Origin: Candidatus Dependentiae bacterium
Lineage (GTDB): Bacteria > Babelota > Babeliae > Babelales > Vermiphilaceae
Reading direction: 5' to 3'
DNA length: 64,000 nt
Assembly: GCA_040878395.1 (NCBI GenBank)
Contig: JBBDMI010000010.1
Coordinates: 36,261 to 100,260, forward strand
Program-made: the position numbers and the translations under genes
The notes under the pieces: model-generated
Seen by the model: only the letters and a program-made list of their open reading frames with translations
Told to the model about the DNA's origin: nothing
Database searches by the model: none
Shown: one piece after another, positions 1 to 8,308 of the stretch
How the letters are laid out: every line of letters starts with the position of its first letter
How positions within the stretch are numbered: the first letter of the stretch is position 1

Positions 1-433
1 GATCAAGCATTTTTATCAGTTCTGCATCGTTACCAATTGAAGATGCGCCAATATTTTCAATATTAATCTGATGAAACTCACGATAACGTCCTTTTTGTGG
101 CCGCTCATAACGGAACATTGACCCCCAAGAAAACACTTTCCATGGCACATCAACGACACTATTTTCAATAAACGCGCGCACGGTCGATGCTGTTGCTTCA
201 GGACGAAGACACATTACATCATCATTTTTTTCTGTTTTAATGATAAACATTTCTTTACTGACAACATCAGTTGCAACACCAAGCGAACGTTTAAACAGTT
301 CTGTTGGCTCCAAAATTGGTGTTTTAATTTCAGTAAAATTATAAAAAGTGAGATGTTTTTTTATTTGATCGAGCACAAAATTAAACAATTTTAAATCAAG
401 CCAATCTTGTGTGCCCTTTATACGTTGAATCAT
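1..433 (-). CDS. hisS: Histidyl-tRNA synthetase, N-terminal part (runs off the window)
   Basis: Class II aminoacyl-tRNA synthetase that charges tRNA-His. Only the first 144 codons lie in the window; the gene continues to the left. The ATG at 433 opens with MIQRIKGTQDW, the usual HisRS start. Further in are the motif 1 region (TPILEPTELFKRSLG), LRPEATASTVRAF, and motif 2 (FRYERPQKGRYREFHQ), which contacts ATP and the acceptor end. It is divergent from the barrel-like gene at 564, with about 130 bp between them. Identification rests on motifs 1 and 2, which are intact; nothing can be said of the C-terminal anticodon-binding domain. Confidence 0.95.
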   Translation of the reverse strand, partial: MIQRIKGTQDWLDLKLFNFVLDQIKKHLTFYNFTEIKTPILEPTELFKRSLGVATDVVSKEMFIIKTEKNDDVMCLRPEATASTVRAFIENSVVDVPWKVFSWGSMFRYERPQKGRYREFHQINIENIGASSIGNDAELIKMLD

Positions 434-509
434 ATACAAACCTTAAGTTTATGAGTATCAATTTGCAGTTATCAAAAAGTATACCATATTTCAAATTAAT
501 TGACTTAGT

Positions 510-539
510 TTGCAAACCTGATAAAAACATACCTATAGT
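510..539 (+). promoter_or_regulatory. Putative sigma-70-type promoter for the barrel-like gene
   Basis: TTGCAA at 510-515, an 18-bp spacer and TATAGT at 534-539 lie just upstream of the ATG at 564. The gene also has a strong ribosome-binding site, AAGGAG at 551-556, seven bases before the start. Seen by eye; no transcript evidence. Confidence 0.4.
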
Positions 540-563
540 AGTAACCCAAAAAGGAGTTTTTTT

Positions 564-2210
564 ATGAAGAAATTTTTATACCTGCTGTGCATCAGCATGC
601 TAAGTTCGGCACCATTTATTGATGCAAAATGTAGCACTCCAAGTGATGGAAAACTGTCATGCGAGGATGCACATAAATGTTTTGACTGTAGCAGTGCCGA
701 TTCATGTGAATGCCAAGTTACAGCAAAATCTTTTTTATCTGTTCGTCCATTTTTTGAGGCTGCATCACCAGCGAAACTTGCATTAGTTCGCAAAGAAATG
801 CAAGAAATGCATGTTAATAATGGCAGTATGTTCCAAGCTGTTCCATTTGGCGGCAAAACCCTTAAATCTGATCGTTTAGCACAATACTTTGGTCCATCAT
901 GCAAACGAGTACTAACCGTTTCATCTGATGCTGCAAGCAATCCTGACATTATTGCTGCAAACTTAGGAATCTACACACAAGCTGACGAAACATTTGAATC
1001 TGTCTTTTGTTTAAGTCCTGAGCAAACTTTTGCCGGCTTAGGTTTGAACTACCGCACTCACTTTGGATGTGAAGACAGAAACAAAGGTTTCTTTCTTGAT
1101 CTCACCTTACCGGTCTACTACGTAAAAAATACCATGAACCTACAAGAACGAGTTGTCAACAATGGCGGTGGTCCGCTTACTCCTGATACTCCTGCAAATG
1201 TTGCCCAAGCATTTAAACAATGCTCATGGAATGCAGGACGCATCGATGATGATTGTGATACAACTAAAGTCGGTGTGAGTGAACTTGATATTCAATTGGG
1301 TTATGGCTGGGGCCGCGAACAAGCACATATGCATTCATATGCCGGCGTGTTAGTTCCAACAGGCAACAAAGTCAATGGACGTAAAGTTTTTGAACCGATC
1401 ATCGGCTGGAATCACAATACTGCATTCCATTTTGGAAGTAGTTTTGGTATTCAAATTTGGAAAGATGAATGTAAAGATCGCACTTTATGGTATGAACTTG
1501 CAATTGATAGCCGTTACTTCTTTGAAAACAGACAATGTCGTTCATTCGACCTGAAATGTAAACCTTGGAGCCGCTACATGCAAGTGTATACAAACGAAGC
1601 ACAAGCACAAGAAGCTGCTGACTTATGCGCAAGTGCTGATCCTGCTGACCAACAAGCCGGACTTTTATTGGGCACGCCAGGTATCAATGTCTTCACACAA
1701 GAAGTTAAAGTGCGCCCACGTTTCCAACGTACATATAACACTGCATTTGCACTTGATCTAAAAGATTGGACTTTAGAAGGTGGTTATAACTTCTTCACAC
1801 GTGACGGCGAATGCGTAAAACTTGCATGCCCTTGGGAAGAACTGGTTGGCATTAAAACCGAACGTCAAGCTGATGGGACCTATACACCTATTGATGGCCC
1901 GGCACTTAAAGCATTAACCGGTTGTGGCGACACTAACAGCGTACAAACCATTGGCAATAACTTCAACGGCGAAAATGATCAAACAATCGCAAACTATGCG
2001 GAAAACATCATTACTGAAGATGATATTGATTTCTCATCAGCTGAAGCTCCTTGTATGCTAAGTAATCGTTTTTATGGCGCAGTTGGTTATAGCATAGATA
2101 TTTGTGAAGTACGCACATTAATTGGTCTTGGTGGCAGTTATGAATTTAGCGCTGACAACACAGGACTTGACCGATGGGGCGCATGGGCAAAAGTTGCCTT
2201 GATTTTCTAA
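564..2210 (+). CDS. Exported cysteine-rich protein, probable outer-membrane beta-barrel
   Basis: 548 residues. Residues 1-21 form a signal peptide (MKKFLYLL... ending near IDA|K). The next 35 residues hold a cysteine cluster with CFDC and CEC pairs. The remainder alternates aromatic and polar residues as in beta strands and ends in phenylalanine (KVALIF), the classic terminal residue of outer-membrane barrels recognised by the BAM machinery. A stretch near residues 250-300 (GVLVPTG...GFG-like strands and IQIWKD) resembles GILPTG...IDIHMW in the protein at 24601-26043, so the two look like distant paralogues. It is followed by its own terminator. I infer a porin-like or adhesin-like surface protein; the exact function is unknown. 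Confidence 0.75.
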   Translation: MKKFLYLLCISMLSSAPFIDAKCSTPSDGKLSCEDAHKCFDCSSADSCECQVTAKSFLSVRPFFEAASPAKLALVRKEMQEMHVNNGSMFQAVPFGGKTLKSDRLAQYFGPSCKRVLTVSSDAASNPDIIAANLGIYTQADETFESVFCLSPEQTFAGLGLNYRTHFGCEDRNKGFFLDLTLPVYYVKNTMNLQERVVNNGGGPLTPDTPANVAQAFKQCSWNAGRIDDDCDTTKVGVSELDIQLGYGWGREQAHMHSYAGVLVPTGNKVNGRKVFEPIIGWNHNTAFHFGSSFGIQIWKDECKDRTLWYELAIDSRYFFENRQCRSFDLKCKPWSRYMQVYTNEAQAQEAADLCASADPADQQAGLLLGTPGINVFTQEVKVRPRFQRTYNTAFALDLKDWTLEGGYNFFTRDGECVKLACPWEELVGIKTERQADGTYTPIDGPALKALTGCGDTNSVQTIGNNFNGENDQTIANYAENIITEDDIDFSSAEAPCMLSNRFYGAVGYSIDICEVRTLIGLGGSYEFSADNTGLDRWGAWAKVALIF

Positions 2211-2234
2211 CGAACCTCATATTTTTCGTATATC

Positions 2235-2266
2235 AAAAAAGAGTCGGGACTGTTCCCGGCTCTTTT
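2235..2266 (+). terminator. Intrinsic terminator
   Basis: A GAGTCGGGA arm and a TCCCGGCTC arm separated by a three-base loop, flanked by A and T runs. One G-T wobble. It lies 25 bp after the stop of the barrel-like gene. Confidence 0.85.
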
Positions 2267-2340
2267 TCATTGAGAATTACCAAACCTTTTTGCTAAAATA
2301 AGTCTAGAACTTAAAAAAATGGATCATATTGGAGGTTGTT

Positions 2341-2949
2341 ATGAAAAAAATAATACTATTTCTTATACTATTTTATGCTCACATAGAGGCGATCTCTCCC
2401 GGCAGAGCAAATCAACTAAGAACAGAATTTAACCAAATTGGGATTTATAATCCCAGCAATCCTGGTAACTACAATGAGCAACGTGCAGATGAAATATTAA
2501 ATGAACTCAACACCGGTGGATTTCGTGGTATGGGTAAAAGATTAAGAATCCAACAACTAGAATCATTACGTCTACGCCCTACAGCACCACAACCAAGCAG
2601 ATCTGCTCCACCAACAAGAGCGGTTCCCGTACATCCTCGTGTAATTACTCTGCAACAACAAAACGAACAGTTGCGAAATCAAATTCAGCAATTACAACAA
2701 CAAAATAATCAACTAAGACAACAGCATGCATCTGTAAGCGAAGCACAGTCTGCATCAAATGAGGTTATTCGTTTAGCATTGCAAGTAATTGATGCAACCA
2801 ACAAATTAAATAGTGATATCGGACAAGTACAAGTTTATTTAGGGCTTAATGATACAGAAAGCGCGAGCGCAACAATCGATAGTGTAGGAACACAGTTTGA
2901 TCAACTACAAGCAATCAAAGAACAACTGGAACAACTCATTCAAAGATAA
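2341..2949 (+). CDS. Exported glutamine-rich coiled-coil protein
   Basis: About 202 residues from the ATG at 2341. I chose this start because GGAGG at 2331-2335 sits five bases upstream and the first residues form a clean signal peptide (MKKIILFLILFYAHIEA); an in-frame TTG at 2329 would put the ribosome-binding site inside the gene. Residues about 80-95 are proline-rich, residues about 100-125 are a Gln/Asn-rich coiled coil with repeated LQQQN-type units, and the C-terminus is helical. No domain recognised. Probably an exported or periplasmic structural protein of unknown role. Confidence 0.7.
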   Translation: MKKIILFLILFYAHIEAISPGRANQLRTEFNQIGIYNPSNPGNYNEQRADEILNELNTGGFRGMGKRLRIQQLESLRLRPTAPQPSRSAPPTRAVPVHPRVITLQQQNEQLRNQIQQLQQQNNQLRQQHASVSEAQSASNEVIRLALQVIDATNKLNSDIGQVQVYLGLNDTESASATIDSVGTQFDQLQAIKEQLEQLIQR

Positions 2950-3034
2950 CATTATTTTTGCCACATACAGATTTTTTGCGTAATACATATTGGAATGGTA
3001 TGTTATACAAAAAATTGTATTGTAAGGAAGTTAT

Positions 3035-4042
3035 ATGCGGCAAAAAGCTATTCTTATCACTGGGGGTGCAGGTTATATAGGGTCACACACGGCATGGTTA
3101 ATGGCACAACAAGGATTTCATGTCATTATTATAGACACATTGATATACAAACAATCTGCTTCCTTTGGATGGGCTACATGTATTCATGATGATTTTGCAA
3201 ATGAAGCTACATTACGTCATATTTTTTCTCAGTACAACGTACAAGCTGTTATGCATTTTGCGGCATATATTGAAGTTAATGCATCAATCAAAGACCCCCG
3301 TCATTACTATGAAAACAATGTTATTAAGACCTGCAAATTATTACAAATTATGCTCGAACACAATATAAAACAGTTTATTTTCTCCTCAAGTTGCGCATTA
3401 TATGGCAATCCCCAATATACGCCCATAGATGAACAACATACAAAAAATCCTATAACACCCTATGGTGCAAGCAAATATATGGTGGAACAAATATTACAAG
3501 ATTATAATCAAGCATATAATATGCAATATGTAAGTTTGCGCTACTTTAATGCAGCAGGCGGTGATCCTGATCACAATTTGGGTGAACAACATGAACCTGA
3601 AACACATATAATCCCACTACTTTTGCAAGCACTCAAACAGCGCACACCATTCAAAATATTCGGTACCGATTATGAAACACCTGACGGAACATGCATTCGC
3701 GATTTTTTACATGTTAAAGATATTGCACATGCTCACTCTTTAGCTCTTGAACATCTTATGCATAACAATCCATCTGATTATTTTAACTTAGGAACCGGAC
3801 GAGGAGTTTCTATTAAAGAACTGCTTGATATAGCACAAAAAACATTCAAAACCTCTCTACATATCGTATACGACAAACGAAGAGCAGGCGATCCGGCAAT
3901 TTTAGTTGCAAATGCACTCAAAGCAAAACGTATTTTAAACTGGTATCCTCATTACTCAGATATTAAGTACATCCTGCATTCAGCAAATGAATACATGACA
4001 CACCAAAACCATCGTAAACAGATATTGCAAACACATGTTTAA
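3035..4042 (+). CDS. galE: UDP-glucose 4-epimerase
   Basis: 335 residues, normal length for the extended short-chain dehydrogenase family. The NAD-binding motif GGAGYIGS is at residues 10-17, the active-site SSSC lies at 117-120, and the catalytic YxxxK (YGASK) is at 143-147. RYFNAAG and a FGTDYETPDGTCIRDF stretch complete the GalE signature. The enzyme interconverts UDP-glucose and UDP-galactose for cell-surface polysaccharide. AAGGAAG lies upstream of the start. The stop overlaps that of the convergent gene at 4039 through a shared TTAA. A related epimerase specificity (UDP-GlcNAc) cannot be excluded. Confidence 0.93.
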   Translation: MRQKAILITGGAGYIGSHTAWLMAQQGFHVIIIDTLIYKQSASFGWATCIHDDFANEATLRHIFSQYNVQAVMHFAAYIEVNASIKDPRHYYENNVIKTCKLLQIMLEHNIKQFIFSSSCALYGNPQYTPIDEQHTKNPITPYGASKYMVEQILQDYNQAYNMQYVSLRYFNAAGGDPDHNLGEQHEPETHIIPLLLQALKQRTPFKIFGTDYETPDGTCIRDFLHVKDIAHAHSLALEHLMHNNPSDYFNLGTGRGVSIKELLDIAQKTFKTSLHIVYDKRRAGDPAILVANALKAKRILNWYPHYSDIKYILHSANEYMTHQNHRKQILQTHV

Positions 4043-6600
4043 AGGCGACTAAGTATAGCATCAATTGTTTGAAGTATATCAGCCTTAATGCGCTCGAGTG
4101 TTTGATTACTTGTGTATAAACTTTGCTCACGACCATTTTGTTCCATTTTTGGAATTACATTAGAGATGATTCGCAACTGATCATTGTAAGCACGTAACAT
4201 ACGAGCCAAACCTTTTAAATCCAGCTCTAAAATGCCAATTATTGCGGTTGGAATCTCACGATTTTGCGCTAACATTTGTCTGACTTGTTGCAATAAAGCA
4301 ATCAATGGATTAACCGGCTTTGCCAGTGGCTCAATTTTTTGCTCCACTGGTTGCGTAACTTTTGGAGACAAAGGAACTTCTTGCATTGGTGCTATAGGCT
4401 TTGGCGGCACAATAGGTTTTCCTCCTTGAGCAGCTTCTTTTGACAACGCAACCGGCTCTTTTTGTATCGGCGGTTGTGCAACATCCGAAGCTATCGTAGT
4501 TGTTGCAATACCACGTTGTTGCGCTGTCTGTCTTGCTGCAGCCGGCAATGTCCAACGATCTCGTTGCACTCTTTGTGGTACTATAGGCATAACTTTTTGT
4601 GGGCGAGCAATACCAGTAGATGGTATCACCTCTGCTATAGAAGTTGGTGGTTGCCAAACGCTACGCTCAACTCTTTGTGGTGCTATAGGCGCAACCCTTT
4701 GTGGGCGAGCAATGCCAACAGGTAAAATACCGGCTGTTCGCATTGGCGTCGGAATTTGCTCTGAAATTTCAGGTAATGTAATCATTGGCCGTTGCACAAC
4801 TGTTTCAATTCCGGCAGGTTCTGCAATGGGTTGCGACTTTAATGTGACCCCTACCGTTTGCCTATCATTCAATGCATTAGATAACTGTTGCAATGGATTT
4901 CCATCTGACGATTCAAGAAATTGCAAGATAGATTTTTTTGGGCTATAAAATGCCATCTGAATCGGCTCATCTTGCAATAATGGTTTAATAAACTCACGAA
5001 TCTCAGGCGCAACTTGTGCCGGATCGATAATCAATGTATCAATCAAACCTTGTCGGTTTTTAGTCTGAATAGAAACTTGTGCCGGTTGTTGTAGCTGCGC
5101 CGGAACAGATTGAACCAACATAAAAGGTTCTTGTTTCCCTTGCATAATCTCATCAACAAACAGTTGATCAGTCGGAGTCCCAACTGAAAAAACATCTACC
5201 ATTCTCGGCGTTTGTTGTACTAATTGCGACTGTGGCAACTCAATTGCTGCAGTCACTCTACGCGCAGGCATCGCAACTATTTTTTTTGGCATTACTTGAG
5301 GAAGTTGAGGTGGCAACGGTCTTGGTTGCACAACTTGACCCGCTCTTGCAGGCAATAAAAGTCTTGGTTGCTGCTGACGCACAAATTGTTGCGTCACCGA
5401 GCGAGGTATAGCCCCCGTTTGTGCTTGTTCAATTAAGTTACGAGCAATATTTTGATATAATCGTGCTCTTTCTGCCGGGCGTGCAGATTTTGGCACTTGC
5501 GCACGCTCTAATGCTCTGAATGTTTGTTGCTGAATTTGTTCACGGGGACCACGCGGAATAAAACGCGGCAAACCGGTTTGTGCCGGGCGCGGTGCAACAA
5601 CATATGGTGAACGGGGCACCATTTGCGATGGAACTTGCTTTGATGGTAACTCAGCCGCTTTTTTAACCTCAGACTTTACTGCATCAGTAATTTGACGCCG
5701 ACCTTGTGCAATTTCACCCAAAATCTTTGCCTGATCAGGCCCTTTTATTTTTTTCCATACTTCAACAAACATGCTTTTTGTTATAGGATCATCTGTTTTA
5801 TATCGATTGTATAAACCCTGAAATGCCTGTTGAAAATTTGCATATACTTTTTGTAAGGCATTATTCAATTGCGATTTTGGCGCATTTTCATACAATATTT
5901 CTTCTAACTTCATTTCATCTTTTGCTAATTCAAGCAACTTTTGCAATTCTTGTCTTATTTGCTCAGGCAACTGGCGAAGATACTGCGCTCTCTGCGCTGC
6001 CTGAATCTCTGCCTGTTGCTTAACAAATGGAGTCAATTCTTGTTTTAATCGACTAACTTCAGCCTCAAGGCGTCTAACCTGTTCATAAGCACTTTCAGCA
6101 AATGCATTTTTTAAACCCTGCCAAATCCGCTGAGTTGCTGTTCCTTCTGTCCGAAGTCGCATAGCTTCTCTCGCTTGCGCTAATTCAGCCTCTTTTTGCG
6201 CAAGTTCATTTTGCAATCTTTGTTGAGAGGTCAATTTGGGCATCTCTCTTTTTGGAGCAGCAACTCTTGATACACGCACAGGAGGTACAGACGGTGTAAC
6301 CGTTGATTGTGTAGGTAAAATTGATATTCGTTGTGTTGGGACTGAAGTTGGTAATCTACCAGGTATTGATTGACCTGAAAGAGGTGGTTGCACTGATGGA
6401 ACTCTTAATGTTTGTGGGTACCTTATGCGCGCCGGTTGAGCCCCCGGTAATGGCAATGTTGGACGAGTAACTGAGCGGACAGCACGCGCTGCAGGACCTG
6501 CCAAACGAGAAGCTCGAGTAAAGGCTGCAAAGCTAACGCTATTGCTCAAAAACAATAAGCAATACACAAATAAATTGATTCTTATACCTAAATTTTTCAT
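4039..6600 (-). CDS. Large exported proline/glutamine-rich protein with coiled coil
   Basis: 853 residues. Signal peptide at 1-25 (ends SVSFA|A). Residues 26-120 are Arg/Pro-rich and low in complexity, residues about 125-240 form a charged coiled coil (KEAELAQAREA, RRLEAEVSRLKQEL), and the middle is Pro/Gln/Arg-rich. Near residues 625-700 there is a tandem repeat of about 35 residues, each unit beginning GIARPQ and containing PQRV. The C-terminal 100 residues are again helical. No catalytic motif is visible. Probably a cell-surface or periplasmic scaffold. It is convergent with galE, sharing stop bases. Confidence 0.7.
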   Translation of the reverse strand: MKNLGIRINLFVYCLLFLSNSVSFAAFTRASRLAGPAARAVRSVTRPTLPLPGAQPARIRYPQTLRVPSVQPPLSGQSIPGRLPTSVPTQRISILPTQSTVTPSVPPVRVSRVAAPKREMPKLTSQQRLQNELAQKEAELAQAREAMRLRTEGTATQRIWQGLKNAFAESAYEQVRRLEAEVSRLKQELTPFVKQQAEIQAAQRAQYLRQLPEQIRQELQKLLELAKDEMKLEEILYENAPKSQLNNALQKVYANFQQAFQGLYNRYKTDDPITKSMFVEVWKKIKGPDQAKILGEIAQGRRQITDAVKSEVKKAAELPSKQVPSQMVPRSPYVVAPRPAQTGLPRFIPRGPREQIQQQTFRALERAQVPKSARPAERARLYQNIARNLIEQAQTGAIPRSVTQQFVRQQQPRLLLPARAGQVVQPRPLPPQLPQVMPKKIVAMPARRVTAAIELPQSQLVQQTPRMVDVFSVGTPTDQLFVDEIMQGKQEPFMLVQSVPAQLQQPAQVSIQTKNRQGLIDTLIIDPAQVAPEIREFIKPLLQDEPIQMAFYSPKKSILQFLESSDGNPLQQLSNALNDRQTVGVTLKSQPIAEPAGIETVVQRPMITLPEISEQIPTPMRTAGILPVGIARPQRVAPIAPQRVERSVWQPPTSIAEVIPSTGIARPQKVMPIVPQRVQRDRWTLPAAARQTAQQRGIATTTIASDVAQPPIQKEPVALSKEAAQGGKPIVPPKPIAPMQEVPLSPKVTQPVEQKIEPLAKPVNPLIALLQQVRQMLAQNREIPTAIIGILELDLKGLARMLRAYNDQLRIISNVIPKMEQNGREQSLYTSNQTLERIKADILQTIDAILSRL

Positions 6601-6888
6601 TTCCCTAGTATCCCTAATAAATGGCCAGCTGTTTTACTTCTAACGTATTCAATACCATTATACGCACAATTTATTTCAACCTGTCAATAGATGTGGATCT
6701 GATTCAAAGCCAATAAAATGAATATTTGCGGACAGGAAAAAGGTTTTTATAATAAAAAAACAAATTAATAAACAAGATACTTTATAATAAAAAATCATAA
6801 TATCTAAATTTTTTATTGCAAACTGAGTTTTAAATCAAGTATTATAAAATTAAGATAAAAGTTCAATTTTTAAAAATTAGGGAAAACT

Positions 6889-7572
6889 ATGAAGAAAAGA
6901 ATATCACTTAGTCTCGCTTGCTTACTTGCAATAAGTAACATTATGCATGCATGTTTGAATACCATAAGCAATAACACTGAAAATACTTATAAAATAGTCG
7001 AAATTAAAAACGAAAATAAAGATGTAAAAAGTATGATATTCTGCCCGGAAGAATATCTTGAAGATGAAACAAAAGCACATACGATTACACCTGGCGAAGA
7101 AGTTTCATTTGGCGGTCACTATGTCCCAACTTTCGTTATCTATAAACAATTCCTACCTGACACAAGATGGCATGCATTATTAGTTGTCAAACAAACCCGT
7201 TGCGGCCCACGCGGACCGGAAAATAAATATCTACTCATGACAGATCTGCTTAATCGTGATTTACCAGGTGATTATAAACCGGTATATAAATTTACCCTAA
7301 AAAAAGAACCTCATGAAATCGAAGCCGAAAGTACTAACACTAAGGCCCTAACTACTATTACAAATCAATACCAGGTCATTTTGAACCTTATTGATGATTT
7401 AACACAAAAAATACAAGAAACAATGAGCCGACAATTAAGAAAAGAATCTGAATATAAGCGAAAATTGCACCCTGAAGCTGTTCAGACTGAAAATGATGAT
7501 GATGCTTCATTAAAAGGTGAAGTCGAAGATGGCGTATCATGTGAGTCATGTAAGGTGCCTGCGGTGGAGTAA
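6889..7572 (+). CDS. Exported protein of unknown function
   Basis: 227 residues with a signal peptide (MKKRISLSLACLLAISNIMHA). The first half is probably a beta-rich domain (ITPGEEVSFGGHYVPTFVIY; RWHALLVVKQTRCGPRG), and the second half is a charged helix followed by an acidic tail with two closing cysteines (SCESC). No family recognised. The preceding 288 bp is very AT-rich without a clear feature. It stands alone, followed by a repeat-rich intergenic block. Confidence 0.6.
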   Translation: MKKRISLSLACLLAISNIMHACLNTISNNTENTYKIVEIKNENKDVKSMIFCPEEYLEDETKAHTITPGEEVSFGGHYVPTFVIYKQFLPDTRWHALLVVKQTRCGPRGPENKYLLMTDLLNRDLPGDYKPVYKFTLKKEPHEIEAESTNTKALTTITNQYQVILNLIDDLTQKIQETMSRQLRKESEYKRKLHPEAVQTENDDDASLKGEVEDGVSCESCKVPAVE

Positions 7573-8308
7573 ATTATATTTTACTCATCCTCGGCGGATC
7601 GCCCTAAATTTACATCTTTAGCTTTTGGCGCGTCTATTTAGTTTTTTTATTTTCAAGATCACATTCGTCCTTAAGGCCCTTCGATACACTCAACTACGTT
7701 GAGCACTCAGGATGAAGTCCTCGAAGGTTTTTGCCGTGCCCGGCGTAGTTTTAACGAAGACGGGCCAACCCCTTAAGAATCCGGGCACTTAGGCTTCGCC
7801 TTAAGAATCCATTCGTCGCGGCTAAAGCCGTCATTTTCGCGCAGCTCAAATTGACTTTCAGCCCACACTCGATTTTATTCATCCTCGCTCTTTGAGCTTT
7901 GATGAACAAAATCGATCTTTGGCTTCACGTAACCGCTAAAGGATTCATAAAATGTAAATTTGTTGTACCTTTAGCGTATATGCAGGCACAAGCTCTTAGA
8001 GAGAGCGGTGGCCTGTAGGCCACATTTGCCCTTACATACCGTTGCTGAATGATAATGCAAATCAAGAAACTCACTTCGTTATCGCATAATTTACAATCAA
8101 AAGAAGCAAATGGCAGCCGATTTTATACGCGATGAGGGATTCCAAAGGCATAGCCTTGGTGCCTGGAGTCCAGAGGTATCGGCAAGGATACCTTTGGGCC
8201 AAAGTTTACTATGCAAAAAGAAAGTAATAAAAAAATAAAGTAAATCTAAAAAAAGAGAAAAAATAAAATCATGAAACAACAAATAGGGGTCAAAGGGGCA
8301 TAAGCCCC
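7573..8308. repeat. Gene-free mosaic of intergenic palindromic repeats
   Basis: No convincing coding frame. The stretch 7674-7727 is a palindrome whose outer arms are CCTTCGA and TCGAAGG, with an inner CTCAA/TTGAG palindrome. Bases 7725-7766 recur in inverted orientation near 46925-46961, and GCCTGGAGTCCAGAGGT (8161-8177) and ACCTTTGGGCCA (8190-8201) recur in direct orientation at 46905-46921 and 47047-47058. Small inverted repeats such as GGCCTGTAGGCC (about 8010) are also present. This is a dispersed repeat family, of which this window holds at least two clusters. Confidence 0.7.

Noticed and set aside
533..949. 138-codon open frame on the minus strand
   Set aside because: It lies antisense to the start of the barrel-like gene, lacks a signal or known motif, and the opposite strand has a ribosome-binding site and signal peptide.
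8097..8282. Minus-strand frame of 61 codons in the first repeat block
   Set aside because: It overlaps repeats shared with 46.9 kb; no coding signs.
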